A DNA stretch of 64,000 bases from an uncultured Bacteroidales bacterium (GTDB taxonomy: Bacteria; Bacteroidota; Bacteroidia; Bacteroidales; P3): the NCBI GenBank assembly GCA_937886715.1, contig CAKZZD010000002.1, positions 1 to 64,000 of the forward strand. The letters run 5' to 3'. Shown here piece after piece: positions 35,712-45,509 of this stretch; position 1 is the first letter of the stretch; each line of letters begins with the position of its first letter. Both the position numbers and the translations under genes were made by a program. The notes beneath the pieces were generated by a model, which saw only the letters and a list, made by a program, of their open reading frames with translations, did not search any database and had not been told where the DNA came from.

Positions 35712-35773
35712 CACTTTTTTTTCTAATTACCAGCTAAAAATCATATATTTAACGCATCCCCGACAAAAAATAT

Positions 35774-35804
35774 TTTGCCAATATGAAAAAAGTGTGTACT
35801 TTTG
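35774..35804 (+). promoter_or_regulatory. tRNA-Cys promoter, TTTG-N19-TACTTTTG
   Basis: TTTG at 35774-35777 and TACTTTTG at 35797-35804 are separated by exactly 19 nt, and the tRNA begins 20 nt downstream. It is a model Bacteroidota sigma-ABfr promoter. Confidence 0.8.
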
Positions 35805-35823
35805 CACTCGCATTCAGGCAAAA

Positions 35824-35894
35824 GGTCGTTTGGCCGAGGGGCTAGGCACAGGTCTGCAAAACCTGCTACTCCGGTTCAAATCCGGAAGCGACCT
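35824..35894 (+). tRNA. tRNA-Cys (GCA)
   Basis: A 71-nt cloverleaf. The acceptor pairs GGTCGTT with AGCGACC, the anticodon stem CAGGT/ACCTG holds loop CTGCAAA (anticodon GCA), and the T arm TCCGG/CCGGA encloses TTCAAAT. The discriminator base is U, an identity element of tRNA-Cys. CCA is not encoded. Confidence 0.97.
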
Positions 35895-35895
35895 C

Positions 35896-35930
35896 AAAAA
35901 AAAGGTTCCCGCATCGCAGGAACCTTTTTT
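35896..35930. terminator. tRNA-Cys / ddl bidirectional terminator
   Basis: AAAAAAGGTTCC / GGAACCTTTTTT 12-bp stem with a 10-nt loop sits just after the tRNA and 33 nt after the end of ddl on the other strand. A and T tracts on both sides suit termination in both directions. Confidence 0.85.
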
Positions 35931-35962
35931 CATTTCTGTTGTCGTCGACAATTCCGTAGCCA

Positions 35963-36952
35963 TCACCTCCTCAGCGCCGCCTGTATGCTCATCTCATACA
36001 GCTCGGCCGGCGTGATGCCCATCGCCCGCGCCTGCTTTGGCACGATGCTCTCGGCACTCTGTCCGGGGATGGTGTTCACCTCAAGGAAATAGAGCTCTTC
36101 CGCATAGGTGTCGTAGATATAGTCAAACCGCACAATGCCGTCGCACCCCAACAGGTCGTAGAGCCGTGCCGAAACGTCCTGGATATGCTTCGAAATCTTT
36201 TCGTCGCACTCGGCTGGCGTAACCTCTGCACTGAAACCCTGGTATTTGGCCTCGTAGTCGAAAAACTCATGTCCCCCCTTGGGTATGATCTCCGTGATGG
36301 GAAACACCAGTTTCTCCTTGCCGTTGAAGAACACTCCGCAGTCGAATTCGCGGCCATTGATGCACTCCTCCACCAGCACCTGACGGTCCTCGGTGAAGGC
36401 CAGCTCGATGGCCGGCATCAGCTGCTCGGGACTCTTCACTTTCGTCGTCGCCACACTGCTGCCGCCCGCCGCAGGCTTCACAAACAGCGGATAGCGCAGC
36501 TCGGGCAACGGCGTGTGGCCGATGTCGCTCGGCACCTTGTACAGCAGCACCGATTTGGCCACCTTCACAATGCCGAACGACGCCACCACAGGGTTGCAAT
36601 ACCCTTTGTGGAACGTCAGCGCCGACGTGTAGTATCCGCAGGTGGTATAGCGTATTCCCAGCGTGTCGAAGTAGCCCTGCAGCACCCCGTTCTCGCCGGG
36701 ATTGCCGTGCACAATGATGAAGGCCAGGTCGAACTGCACCTTCTTCCCGCCGTCGGTCACGGTGAAGTCGTTGCGGTCCACATCATGCCGCCCGTCGTCG
36801 GCCATCCAATACCAGCCTGCACGGTCAACGACAATCTTGTAGACGTTATATTTCGTATGGTCCAGCTGGCCGTACACTTGGTTGCCGCTGGCAATCGAGA
36901 TGTCGTGTTCGCCGCTGTAGCCGCCCATGACAAGGGCAATGTTCTTCTTCAT
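35963..36952 (-). CDS. ddl: D-alanine--D-alanine ligase
   Basis: A 329-aa ATP-grasp enzyme that makes the D-Ala-D-Ala dipeptide of peptidoglycan. It has VMGGYSGEHDISIASG (substrate loop) near 7-22, HGNPGENG (95-102), the ATP-grasp lysine in LFVKPAAGGSSVATTKV, VEECINGREFDCGVF and the metal-binding FLEVNTIPG near the C-terminus. The length is normal. The ATG at 36952 was chosen over an upstream in-frame codon without family support. Confidence 0.95.
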   Translation of the reverse strand: MKKNIALVMGGYSGEHDISIASGNQVYGQLDHTKYNVYKIVVDRAGWYWMADDGRHDVDRNDFTVTDGGKKVQFDLAFIIVHGNPGENGVLQGYFDTLGIRYTTCGYYTSALTFHKGYCNPVVASFGIVKVAKSVLLYKVPSDIGHTPLPELRYPLFVKPAAGGSSVATTKVKSPEQLMPAIELAFTEDRQVLVEECINGREFDCGVFFNGKEKLVFPITEIIPKGGHEFFDYEAKYQGFSAEVTPAECDEKISKHIQDVSARLYDLLGCDGIVRFDYIYDTYAEELYFLEVNTIPGQSAESIVPKQARAMGITPAELYEMSIQAALRR

Positions 36953-37087
36953 GATGGTGTTTGCTTGTGTTATTATATTTGGAGTAACGCGCCCCAAATC
37001 GAATTATTGTGTTTTTTCTACTCTCTGTTGTCTAAATTCTAGTTGCAAGTGCAACCTAATTTCAGCTTTCAAGTAGGGCTTATAGTA

Positions 37088-37119
37088 GAGAAAAGAGGGC
37101 TGAAAAGCCCTCTTTTCTC
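37088..37119 (-). terminator. Terminator of the OmpA-family gene
   Basis: A perfect 14-bp stem (GAGAAAAGAGGGCT) is capped by a GAAA tetraloop, 43 nt past the stop codon. The internal TCTTTTCTC supplies the U-rich side. Confidence 0.75.
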
Positions 37120-37161
37120 GAGTCGATTGATCGTTGCAATGCTGTTACGGATATCAATGGT

Positions 37162-38397
37162 TTAATTTGCGCAGCCAAATTCTATCTCCACACGGCGGTT
37201 ACGCTGACGACCTTCGGCCGTGGTATTGTTATCAATCGGATATTGTTTTCCATAACCGTTGTATGTTACCCGTGATGGATTCACTCCATTTGATATTAGG
37301 TAATTGGCGACGGATTTTGCCCTTTTTAATGATAGGGTGTTATTGTACTCATCTTTGCCCACATCATCGGTGTGTCCATTGATAACGACAGTCATTTTTG
37401 GGTGAGACGAAAGCAGATCTGCTACTGGCTCAAGCTTTTTTCGTGAAGCCATCGTTAGTTCTGAAGAATTAAAGTCGAATTGGATGTCGAAGAAGCATAT
37501 TCGAAGACCGCATATGTCATATCCCTTTGTAGACATTTCCATTACGTCATCAATTGAATAACATTCCTGTTTCACCCATGTTGTTTTTTCTTTAGGTGTC
37601 CTCGTTGGGTTGTCTTGCTTTTCCATAACGACCGTGGTGGATTCCTTCGGCTCCTTTTGGGGTCTGGCAAGTACGTGTTGTCCGCTTAGTATTGGAATAC
37701 TTATGCCAACAGCCGTCTCTAGACCCCAGTTCTTACGGCTTTCATAGTTCATGATATTTGCAAATTCTGGATTTGCAACTGGGGCATCGCCCTCGAGTTC
37801 ATCGTCGGAGAATGTGTTGATAAGACCAATGTCAACGCCTACTTCGAATGATAGTTGACATGCCAGCAAAGTGCCGATCTGAATAGGAATATCTATACCG
37901 ATACCACCCAGTATTCCAATATCATAGGTGTTAAAGTTGTTTTTGTTTAGTGCAACTGATGTTTTGGGCGTTAGGGATGACTTGTACGTGATTTTCCCTG
38001 AATAAGCCACATCCAGGGAAGGCCCAATATATAAATATGGTGAAGCTTTCCATGATATGGGGTGGAGGTTATATTGGAGAGGCAGACGGATGTCAATGTA
38101 TTGAGCATCGATGGTGTATCTGATGTCACTCCATTTCAAATTGATGCCTCGCTTGGTATAGATGATATCAGTTCTTAGTGACCAGTTCCCAGATAACTGA
38201 TGCCGAGAATATATACCTGCAGAATACCCATATACATAATTGTGATTATAATCTTCATATCCATCGTAATTCAGACGCATATCATTCCATCGTAATCCTC
38301 CTCTGAAACCTACTATATGCTTGGGTGGTGTGATGGATTGTGCCGATACAGATGCCACAACCATTAGTATGGTAATGATACTCAGCTTTTTTTTCAT
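37162..38397 (-). CDS. Beta-barrel plus OmpA-domain outer-membrane protein
   Basis: A 411-aa protein. It has a signal peptide (about 1-19, ending VSAQ) and a PorT/OmpW-like barrel of alternating strands (VGFRGGLRWNDMRL, YGYSAGIYSRHQL, YLYIGPSLDVAYSG). A C-terminal OmpA peptidoglycan-binding domain (INGHTDDVGKDEYNNTLSLK, NGYGKQYPIDNN, GRQRNRRVEIEF) contains the Asp and Arg that bind diaminopimelate. It anchors the outer membrane to the wall. Its ATG overlaps the preceding lipoprotein gene stop by 4 nt. Confidence 0.9.
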   Translation of the reverse strand: MKKKLSIITILMVVASVSAQSITPPKHIVGFRGGLRWNDMRLNYDGYEDYNHNYVYGYSAGIYSRHQLSGNWSLRTDIIYTKRGINLKWSDIRYTIDAQYIDIRLPLQYNLHPISWKASPYLYIGPSLDVAYSGKITYKSSLTPKTSVALNKNNFNTYDIGILGGIGIDIPIQIGTLLACQLSFEVGVDIGLINTFSDDELEGDAPVANPEFANIMNYESRKNWGLETAVGISIPILSGQHVLARPQKEPKESTTVVMEKQDNPTRTPKEKTTWVKQECYSIDDVMEMSTKGYDICGLRICFFDIQFDFNSSELTMASRKKLEPVADLLSSHPKMTVVINGHTDDVGKDEYNNTLSLKRAKSVANYLISNGVNPSRVTYNGYGKQYPIDNNTTAEGRQRNRRVEIEFGCAN

Positions 38398-39092
38398 GGC
38401 ATCTCCTCCTTTTGAGCAATCATCGAATTTAGTGTCATGTTGTTGTTTGATAGAATTGTTTTCTCTGGCAGGTATTTCCCCCGATAGTTTTGTACCAGGT
38501 CATCGCCATCGTAAAAGATCCTGAAGGTTCCTACGTCCATCAGAATGTGCTGTGGGTCGTATTTTTCTAACATATATATGGCATAAGAAAGATCGGTTAT
38601 GCCTGATTCGGTTTTCTTCCCTGAAATGAGTGTTCCCATCACAGATGTTGCCCTGCCATCATTCATGACATTGGTAACCTTTCCTACGAATGTGAACAGA
38701 TTGTCATGTCCGACAATCATGGCACTATCACAATGTGTTTTGACAACAACCTGATCTTCATCATATGTACAAATGTTGCGGATACTCTGTTTGCTGAATT
38801 TCATAATACAATCGTAGAAGTCTCCGTTATATCCGTCAGAAGCGTATTGTAGCTTGACGGGAGAAAACAGATACATGCCCTCAATGTTAGGAGGGGTCTT
38901 GCCCGTGTAAATGTCTATGTACTTCGATAGGGAGTCATATAGATATTGGGGTAACATCGCTTCAGGTGTTGTCTCATACATCTCTGGGAGGATTATTGTA
39001 CGTCCGCTCTCTTTCAGGCAACCAGAGAATGTCATTGTACATGGCAGCAATACTGCGAGTATTTTGAGGAATGTCTTCTTGGCCATCATCAT
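38394..39092 (-). CDS. Unknown lipoprotein
   Basis: A 232-aa protein with a lipoprotein signal (KTFLKILAVLLPCTMTFSGC, lipobox FSGC). The mature part is mixed alpha/beta and not recognised. It contains IEGMYLFSPVKLQYASDG and an ending rich in Asn and Met. Three consecutive ATG codons open the frame, and the first (39092) is used. Translational overlap with the OmpA-domain gene suggests a shared outer-membrane role. Confidence 0.75.
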   Translation of the reverse strand: MMMAKKTFLKILAVLLPCTMTFSGCLKESGRTIILPEMYETTPEAMLPQYLYDSLSKYIDIYTGKTPPNIEGMYLFSPVKLQYASDGYNGDFYDCIMKFSKQSIRNICTYDEDQVVVKTHCDSAMIVGHDNLFTFVGKVTNVMNDGRATSVMGTLISGKKTESGITDLSYAIYMLEKYDPQHILMDVGTFRIFYDGDDLVQNYRGKYLPEKTILSNNNMTLNSMIAQKEEMP

Positions 39093-39165
39093 GCGTTTTT
39101 TTGATTCATTTAGAAAACTGAGGGGCGGAGGAGGCAATTCGCCCCGGTTTTCTTGATGTCGTTAT

Positions 39166-39900
39166 TTAAAGAGCAATTCCCAACCGAATCGTAAGCATAG
39201 TTGGATTGATAGTACCAGCTTTGAAGGTGTTACTTTCTGAACTGTAATTGCTCTCCATGGTTGCAGTTCCTTTCACTTTGGCCGCTCCCAGCACATAGTA
39301 GTCGGCATGTAAAGAATAACGTTCACTGAATTTGATACCTGCGCCTATCCGATATGCCATTGTGAGCGCAGAATTGAATTCTGCTATGTTGTCTGATTCA
39401 TTTTCGCCTAGTTCTGCATGTGCATGCATGTTGGTTATTTTTCTAAAATTGGCTCCGATTCCGGCTTCTCCCATTACTGTTAATTTATCAGAGATAGGGA
39501 GTGTGTAGTTTAGACCAGCCATGACAGGAATATTCAGGTATTTTGGAGAAGTCAATGAATAGTCATCATAATTGTCTTCAAGACGGTCGCGATAATCGTC
39601 AAAGAAGTCATTTACATCTTCGTTCAGAAAATTAAACAGCACATCAGCAGAACAAATGAAGTTTAAGCCATCCATTTTGCCGGCCTTCCATTGCCATTGA
39701 AGTCCGATGACGGCTCCTGTTCCAGCACCTCCTTTTTTGCTGTTGTCAATGAGACCCCATTTTTCGTTATCCATATTTGATTCTCCGAAGTTGCCCATTG
39801 GAAACGATGCTCCCAATTTGACCATAGTGACGTTCTGTCCTATCGCTGCCATGCTGCAAGACAGGATGAATAATGAAGTGAGTACTAGTTTGATTTTCAT
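39166..39900 (-). CDS. Outer-membrane beta-barrel protein
   Basis: A 244-aa protein with signal peptide (MKIKLVLTSLFILSCSMAAIG) and a barrel-like body of amphipathic strands, ending with the aromatic/aliphatic pattern PTMLTIRLGIAL. An ATG four codons earlier is possible, but the one at 39900 begins the basic signal region. It is the first gene of a three-gene envelope operon behind a long leader. Function is unknown. Confidence 0.75.
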   Translation of the reverse strand: MKIKLVLTSLFILSCSMAAIGQNVTMVKLGASFPMGNFGESNMDNEKWGLIDNSKKGGAGTGAVIGLQWQWKAGKMDGLNFICSADVLFNFLNEDVNDFFDDYRDRLEDNYDDYSLTSPKYLNIPVMAGLNYTLPISDKLTVMGEAGIGANFRKITNMHAHAELGENESDNIAEFNSALTMAYRIGAGIKFSERYSLHADYYVLGAAKVKGTATMESNYSSESNTFKAGTINPTMLTIRLGIAL

Positions 39901-39912
39901 ACTATTATCCAT

Positions 39913-40261
39913 GTTGTCTGATTCCTGGACAACTTTTAGTGGTTAGTTTAGAAGGATGATATAAAAGAAGCGCGGGAATCATTAACAATCGCCTATCCCG
40001 CATACCAGGCTCTCGCATGCCCATCTTCCGAGAATAAGCAATGTCGAAGCCCACGCTTATGGCGTACCTGTATATACGATGTATATTGGTATCCATAACG
40101 TATGGACGATGACCTTGCGTTCTTGTGCGGAAGATATGGAATTTGCGAGATTCGGTATGCCGCAGACAAAACGTGTTCAACGTCTCTCTTATATGTCCGT
40201 CTTTCTCTGAACTATAGCCTTATTGCCTCCTTTGATTGAAACGACTATAGGGCAGATTTGA
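39913..40261 (-). other. Long leader region of the envelope operon
   Basis: About 350 nt between the predicted transcription start and the first gene, with no convincing coding sequence. It contains a GCGGGA/TCCCGC hairpin (39972-40001) followed on the minus strand by a U-rich stretch (CTTCTTTTATAT) that could be an attenuator. The stretch 40275-40537 to its right also shows no gene. Confidence 0.4.
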
Positions 40262-40266
40262 CAATG

Positions 40267-40274
40267 CAAAAGTA
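40267..40274 (-). promoter_or_regulatory. -7 box of the envelope operon
   Basis: TACTTTTG on the minus strand, the nearest consensus box upstream of the three envelope genes, about 370 nt from the first ATG. Confidence 0.5.
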
Positions 40275-40537
40275 ATGATTTTTTTTGAAACTGATAAAAA
40301 AAAAGAATCATCGCCAGCATTGTGCGGTGTTTTCCCCCCTTTGTCGGGTTGGACTCTCTCCGTATTCTGCCTCTCTGATGAGTCTTTTTTAATGCAGGAG
40401 CGTTGGCCACAATATCGGATTGTGTTGATGGAGTTTTTTGCGAAAGGGGGTTCTTCTGTCGTTCTATCAAGCACACGCTGCGGAACGACAGGATATCCAT
40501 CGTGGATTGTTTTCTAAATGGAGAAGGCGGCAGTGCT

Positions 40538-41401
40538 TCAGTGGATGGGGATGTGCTGCTGGCGCAGGGCCTGCTTGGCATTGTTGTGCGCCTGCTGTAC
40601 CACGGCAGGCGTCATGCAGGCCTGCCTGAACCGGTCATACACGATGTCGGCCGCCAGCGGGGAGGGGTGGGTCATGTCGGCGGCATAGAAGCGGTAGTCG
40701 CGCAGCTCGTCCATGACGATTTCGTAGGCGGGGAAATAGGATGTCTTCGGCAGGGCGGCCAGTGGGTCGGTGGCCAGCAGAAGGGTGCTTTTGCTCAGCT
40801 GGTTGCCGTGGGCGCCGTCGGCCAGATGGCGTATGGGGCTGACGGTGAACATTACCTGCAGCCCGGGGTTGAAGGCGGCCAATTTTTGCAGCAAGGGCTT
40901 CCACTGGGCGACGATTTCGTCTACCGGCATGCGCCGTCGTGTGAACCGCTGCGGCGGCAGTTTATGGCAGTTAGCCACGATGCCGTGGGCTTCGTCACAT
41001 TCGTAGACCCATGCTGTGCCGAAGGTGACAGCCAGCAGGCGGGCACTGGAGAGGAAATTGTGTGCCGTGAGGATGGCACCGTTGCAGATGTCGAGGGTTT
41101 CGCGGGCCGAGGGGCGCGAGAAGCGTCCGTGGTGGTGCCACGAATGGCAAAGACCGTCGTGCATCACAAGGTCGGACTCCACAATCGGGCGTTCGTCGAC
41201 GATGCGGTCGAGGGCAAGGGCGATTGAGGCCGGATTGTATAGGGTGCCGAAGGGGTTGGGGCAGATGCGGAAGCCCTCGGCGGCTAGACGGCGTCCCATT
41301 TCGTCGGCAAAACACGACCCGATGGTGAACACCGGCGTGTCGAAGTCGAGGCTGAACGGCAGCGTGTCGATGCCGACAGGGGTGGTGAGCGGCGGTGTCA
41401 T
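40538..41401 (-). CDS. GSCFA-family esterase-like protein
   Basis: A 287-aa protein carrying the family-defining GSCFADEMG motif (28-36), whose Ser or Cys is the presumed nucleophile. It also has an SGNH-like block III/V arrangement (MFTVSPIRHLADG, and DMTHPSPLAADIVYDRF with the Asp-x-x-His). It is likely an SGNH-fold hydrolase acting on acylated glycans, and the substrate is not known. Its ATG overlaps the dnaE stop by 4 nt. Confidence 0.88.
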   Translation of the reverse strand: MTPPLTTPVGIDTLPFSLDFDTPVFTIGSCFADEMGRRLAAEGFRICPNPFGTLYNPASIALALDRIVDERPIVESDLVMHDGLCHSWHHHGRFSRPSARETLDICNGAILTAHNFLSSARLLAVTFGTAWVYECDEAHGIVANCHKLPPQRFTRRRMPVDEIVAQWKPLLQKLAAFNPGLQVMFTVSPIRHLADGAHGNQLSKSTLLLATDPLAALPKTSYFPAYEIVMDELRDYRFYAADMTHPSPLAADIVYDRFRQACMTPAVVQQAHNNAKQALRQQHIPIH

Positions 41402-44400
41402 TGGCGCAGTATGGGTTGGATGTCGAACACGGCGGGCAGCTGCTCAAGTGCGTTGATCATGTCGTGGACGGTGACGCGCAGCTCGGCCGAGCGCATGGTG
41501 AGACTGATGGTTTTCGTGGGGTCGGCGGGGTCCATCGGATACACCACGACGAGCTCCAGCGGCACGTTGCCGCGATGTTTGCGGGCGATGCGGTGGAGGT
41601 CTTTGATGAAGGCATCGTCGATGCTGTCGATGTGCGTCTTGAAGGTGAGCTTGGAGGTGTATTTGTCGAGCACGCCGCCGAGGTTCATCATGGCCGTCAG
41701 GTGCAGGCGCGTCGAGCTGCGCTCCTGGTTGGTGCGGTTGTCGGTGTAGGTGAATGTCTTGACGGTGCCCCGACAGTAGATGTATGTGTTGTCGATGAAG
41801 AAGTTCTTGAAGCTGTTGTATTCGTCGCGGAAGAGACGCAGCTCGTAGCTGCCGGAGTAGTCGTCGATGACCATGCTGCCGTAGGGCTCGCCTTTGCTGC
41901 TGACGTTCTGTTTGACGCAGGAGACCAGACCGGCGAATTTCACCTCCATGCCGTCGAGGGTTTCGGGCTTCGACAGCTGCTCGACGCCGATGTTGGTGAG
42001 CAGCTTCATTTCGTGGCGGAAGTCGTCGAGGGGGTGCCCTGAGAGGTAGGTCGAGATGACTTCTTTTTCGGCTTTGCAACGTTCGATGTTGCTCCACGGC
42101 TCGATGTCGGGGATGGGCGGATGCTCTTCTTCGGCCAGGTCGTTGCTCATGTCGAAAATCGACATCTGGTTCGACGAGGCGCCGTCCTGGCGGCGGATGG
42201 CCCACCGGGTCAGCTGGTCGAGGTAGGTTGGGGTGGCTTCGGCGCTGTCGGCTTTGTAGAAGTATTGTGCGCGGTGCATGGTGCCCACGCCGTCGAAGGC
42301 ACCGGCCTTGACCAGCACCTCGAGGTTCTTCTTGTTGATGGAATGCATGTCCACGCGCTTGAGGAAGTCGAAGATGTCGGTGAAGCGACCCCCCTTCTCG
42401 CGCTCGGTGATGATGGCCGACGAGGCGGCTTCACCCATGCCGCTGATGGCTTGCAGTCCGAAGCGGATGCGTCCTTGGGCGTCGACGCTGAAGTCCATGT
42501 CGGAGTCGTTGACCGAGGGCGCGGCCACTTCGATGCCTTGCTTGCGGCAGTCGTCCATGAGCTCGGTGACGCGCTTGATGTCGGTCTTCGAGCTGGTCAT
42601 CACGGCGGCCATGTATTCGGCAGGGTAGTGGGCTTTGAGGTAGGCCGTCTGGTAGGCCACCCACGAGTAGCAGGCGGCATGGCTCTTGTTGAAGGCGTAG
42701 GAGGCGAATTTCTTCCATTCCTCCCAGATTTTCTGGAGCTTGTCGCGCGGATGGCCGTTTTTCTCGCCGCCTTCGTAGAACAGCACCTCCAATTCGTTCA
42801 TCTTCTCGATCTGCTTTTTGCCCATGGCCTTTCGCAGGGTGTCGCTCTGGCCTCGGGTGAAGCCCGCCAGCAGGCGGCTCAGGAGCATCACCTGCTCTTG
42901 GTAGACGGTGATGCCGTAGGTGTCTTTGAGGTATTTCTCCATCACGGGGATGTCGTAGGTGATGGGTTCGCGCCCCTGCTTGCGTTTGATGAACTGGGGT
43001 ATGTTGTCCATGGGACCCGGACGGTACAGGGCGTTCATGGCGATGAGGTCTTCGATCACATGCGGCTGCAGCTCGCGCAGGTATTTCTGCATGCCGGCCG
43101 ACTCAAACTGGAACACGCCGACGGTGTTGCCTTCACAGAAAAGGCGGTATGTCAGCTCGTCGTCGAGGGGCAGGTTGTCCACGTCCACATCTTCGCCGCG
43201 CACCTTTTTGATCATGTTGACGCAGTTCTTGATGATGGTCAGGTTCTTCAGCCCCAGAAAGTCCATCTTGATCAGGCCGACGGTTTCCACCACATGGCCG
43301 TCGTATTGGGTGACGGGCACGTCCTGGCCGCTCTCCTTGTCGTTCACCACGCAGATGGGGGCCACGTTGGTCAGGTCCTGCGATCCGATGATGACGCCGC
43401 AGGCGTGGATGCCGATCTGGCGGTTGGTGTCTTCAAGCTCTTCGGCGTAGGTGAGCATCTGCTTCAGGTCGGCAGGGCCTTCCTGCATGATCTTTTTCAG
43501 TTCAGGGACGTATTTGTAGCAGTTTTTCAGGGTCACCTTGGGCGATTTTCCCTTTTCATCTTTTATGTTTTCAGGAAAGCCGCGGTCGGGGATGTAACTC
43601 TTGAGCAGGTTGACGGTCTTGAGGTCGATCTTTTCCACGCGCCCCACGTCGGCGATGGAGCTCTTGGTGGCCATGGTGCCGTAGGTGATGATGTGGGCCA
43701 CGCGCTCTTTGCCGTATTTGTGGGTGACCCAGTCGAGCACTTTGCCGCGCCCGGCATCGTCGAAGTCCACGTCGATATCCGGCAGCGAGATGCGGTCGGG
43801 GTTGAGGAAACGCTCGAACAGCAGGTCGTAGTGCAGGGGGTCGAGGTCGGTGATGCGCAGGCAGTAGGCCACCACGCTGCCGGCAGCCGAGCCGCGGCCC
43901 GGCCCCACGCTGACGCCGAGTTCCTCGCGTGCGGCACGGATATAGTCGCTCACGATGAGGAAGTATCCCGGAAATCCCATCGTCTTGATGGTGTGCAGCT
44001 CAAAGACGATGCGCTCGCGCTGCTCCTCGGTGAGCGCTGCTTTGATGGCGTCGGTGTCGGCCGTTTCAGGCATCTCGGGCAGGTAGCGTTTGCGGGCCCC
44101 CAGCCACACGAGGTGCTCCAGATAGTCGGCCTCGAATTTGATGCGGCGCAGCTTGTCGTAGCCTCCCAGCCTTTTGATCTTCTTCTCGGCAGCCTCGCGC
44201 TCCATCACCACCTCGCCTTTTTCGTTGCGGGTGAATTCGTTGAAGAGGTCTTCGTCGGTGAACCGCTTTCGCCATTCTTCTTCCGAGCCGAAACTCTCGG
44301 GGATGGGGAAGGCGGGCATCAGCGGGTCGCTGTCGATGCTGTAGGTCTCCACCTTCGCGGCCACCTCCATGGTGTTCTCCAGCGCCTCGGGCAGGTCGGA

Positions 44401-45357
44401 AAAGAGGGCTTCCATCTCTTCCGGGCTCTTCAGCCATTCCTGCTTGGTGTAGTGCATGCGGTTGGGGTCGTTGTAGTCTTTCTGCGTGGCGAGGCAGATC
44501 AGGTGGTCGTGGGCTTCGCCGTGCTCTTCTTCGACGAAGTGGGCGTCGTTGGTGGCCACGATTTTGATGTGGTGCTTGCGCGCGAGTTCGATTAGCACGG
44601 GGTTGATTTTCTCCTGCAGCCGGAAGGTGTCTTGGTTGGCGTTGGGCTTGTCGGTGGGATGGCGCATCAGCTCGATGTAGTAGTCGTCGCCGAACACCTC
44701 CTTGAACCACACCACGGCACGCTCCGCGGCCTCGATGTCGCCTTTCAGTATCAGCTGCGGGATCTCGCCGCCGAGGCATGCCGAGCATACGATAAGGCCC
44801 TCGTGGTATTGTTTCAGCACGTCGTGGTCGATGCGGGGGCGGTTGTAGAATCCTTCGGTGTAGGCGATCGAGGCCAGCTTGCACAGCGAGTGGTAGCCCT
44901 GCAGGTTTTTCGCCAGCAGGATCAGGTGGTAGCCCGAGCTGTCGACGATGCGGTCGCGGCCGGTCTCAGGGTTGATCTCCTTGAGGTTCTTGTCTTTGTC
45001 GTACAGCGTGCGGCGGGCGCAGTAGGCTTCGGTGCCGACGATGGGTTTGAAGATCTGTTTTTTCAGTGCCTCGATCTGGCTGTCCAATTCGCTGCACCGG
45101 GCCTCCCTCTCGGCTTCGTCGGCCGTGTCCAGCTGCGCCTTGGCCTGCTCCAGCTCCTTGATCTTGTTTTTGACTTTCCCGTTTTCTTTGTTCACGGTGT
45201 CAAGGAAGTCTTTGATGCCGAACATGTTGCCGTGGTCGGTCAGCGCCATGGCATACATGCCTGTGCGCTTGGCCTTCTCGACAAGGTCGGGGATCTTCGA
45301 CATGCCGTCGAGCATGGAATAGTGCGAATGCACATGTAGGTGAGTGAATTGTGTCAT
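41398..45357 (-). CDS. dnaE: DNA polymerase III alpha subunit
   Basis: A 1319-aa replicative polymerase. The N-terminal PHP domain is HLHVHSHYSMLDG (7-19). The C-family palm has the catalytic aspartates in PDIDVDFDD, preceded by GRGSAAGSVVAYCL, and TVYQEQVML and AFNKSHAACYSWVAYQTAYL lie further on. A helix-hairpin-helix, an OB domain (KFAGLVSCVKQNVS) and the C-terminal tau-binding region follow. It is somewhat longer than the E. coli enzyme (1160). No intein is present. It has its own promoter box 24 nt before the ATG. Confidence 0.97.
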   Translation of the reverse strand: MTQFTHLHVHSHYSMLDGMSKIPDLVEKAKRTGMYAMALTDHGNMFGIKDFLDTVNKENGKVKNKIKELEQAKAQLDTADEAEREARCSELDSQIEALKKQIFKPIVGTEAYCARRTLYDKDKNLKEINPETGRDRIVDSSGYHLILLAKNLQGYHSLCKLASIAYTEGFYNRPRIDHDVLKQYHEGLIVCSACLGGEIPQLILKGDIEAAERAVVWFKEVFGDDYYIELMRHPTDKPNANQDTFRLQEKINPVLIELARKHHIKIVATNDAHFVEEEHGEAHDHLICLATQKDYNDPNRMHYTKQEWLKSPEEMEALFSDLPEALENTMEVAAKVETYSIDSDPLMPAFPIPESFGSEEEWRKRFTDEDLFNEFTRNEKGEVVMEREAAEKKIKRLGGYDKLRRIKFEADYLEHLVWLGARKRYLPEMPETADTDAIKAALTEEQRERIVFELHTIKTMGFPGYFLIVSDYIRAAREELGVSVGPGRGSAAGSVVAYCLRITDLDPLHYDLLFERFLNPDRISLPDIDVDFDDAGRGKVLDWVTHKYGKERVAHIITYGTMATKSSIADVGRVEKIDLKTVNLLKSYIPDRGFPENIKDEKGKSPKVTLKNCYKYVPELKKIMQEGPADLKQMLTYAEELEDTNRQIGIHACGVIIGSQDLTNVAPICVVNDKESGQDVPVTQYDGHVVETVGLIKMDFLGLKNLTIIKNCVNMIKKVRGEDVDVDNLPLDDELTYRLFCEGNTVGVFQFESAGMQKYLRELQPHVIEDLIAMNALYRPGPMDNIPQFIKRKQGREPITYDIPVMEKYLKDTYGITVYQEQVMLLSRLLAGFTRGQSDTLRKAMGKKQIEKMNELEVLFYEGGEKNGHPRDKLQKIWEEWKKFASYAFNKSHAACYSWVAYQTAYLKAHYPAEYMAAVMTSSKTDIKRVTELMDDCRKQGIEVAAPSVNDSDMDFSVDAQGRIRFGLQAISGMGEAASSAIITEREKGGRFTDIFDFLKRVDMHSINKKNLEVLVKAGAFDGVGTMHRAQYFYKADSAEATPTYLDQLTRWAIRRQDGASSNQMSIFDMSNDLAEEEHPPIPDIEPWSNIERCKAEKEVISTYLSGHPLDDFRHEMKLLTNIGVEQLSKPETLDGMEVKFAGLVSCVKQNVSSKGEPYGSMVIDDYSGSYELRLFRDEYNSFKNFFIDNTYIYCRGTVKTFTYTDNRTNQERSSTRLHLTAMMNLGGVLDKYTSKLTFKTHIDSIDDAFIKDLHRIARKHRGNVPLELVVVYPMDPADPTKTISLTMRSAELRVTVHDMINALEQLPAVFDIQPILRQ

Positions 45358-45381
45358 ACCGGAGGATTCTTTTTATCGCAG

Positions 45382-45389
45382 CAAAGATA
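45382..45389 (-). promoter_or_regulatory. dnaE -7 box
   Basis: TATCTTTG on the minus strand, 24 nt upstream of the dnaE ATG. Confidence 0.65.
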
Positions 45390-45509
45390 CGGACAATTTT
45401 TCAATTGTCGGCCATTGTTGATAAATAAAAAAAGCGCTGTGCCGCAGGCCGAGCGGCGCGCATTTGCCTCCGCGCATTGTCGTCACCAACCGTTGGCCGT
45501 CTGTTGGCC

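Noticed and set aside
39905..40581. Two small minus-strand frames (91 and 130 codons)
   Set aside because: No homology or signal recognised, and composition looks non-coding. Treated as leader and intergenic DNA.
42121..44595. 824-codon open frame on the + strand
   Set aside because: It is the antisense shadow of dnaE. The protein is hydrophobic and low-complexity, and dnaE on the other strand has all its motifs.
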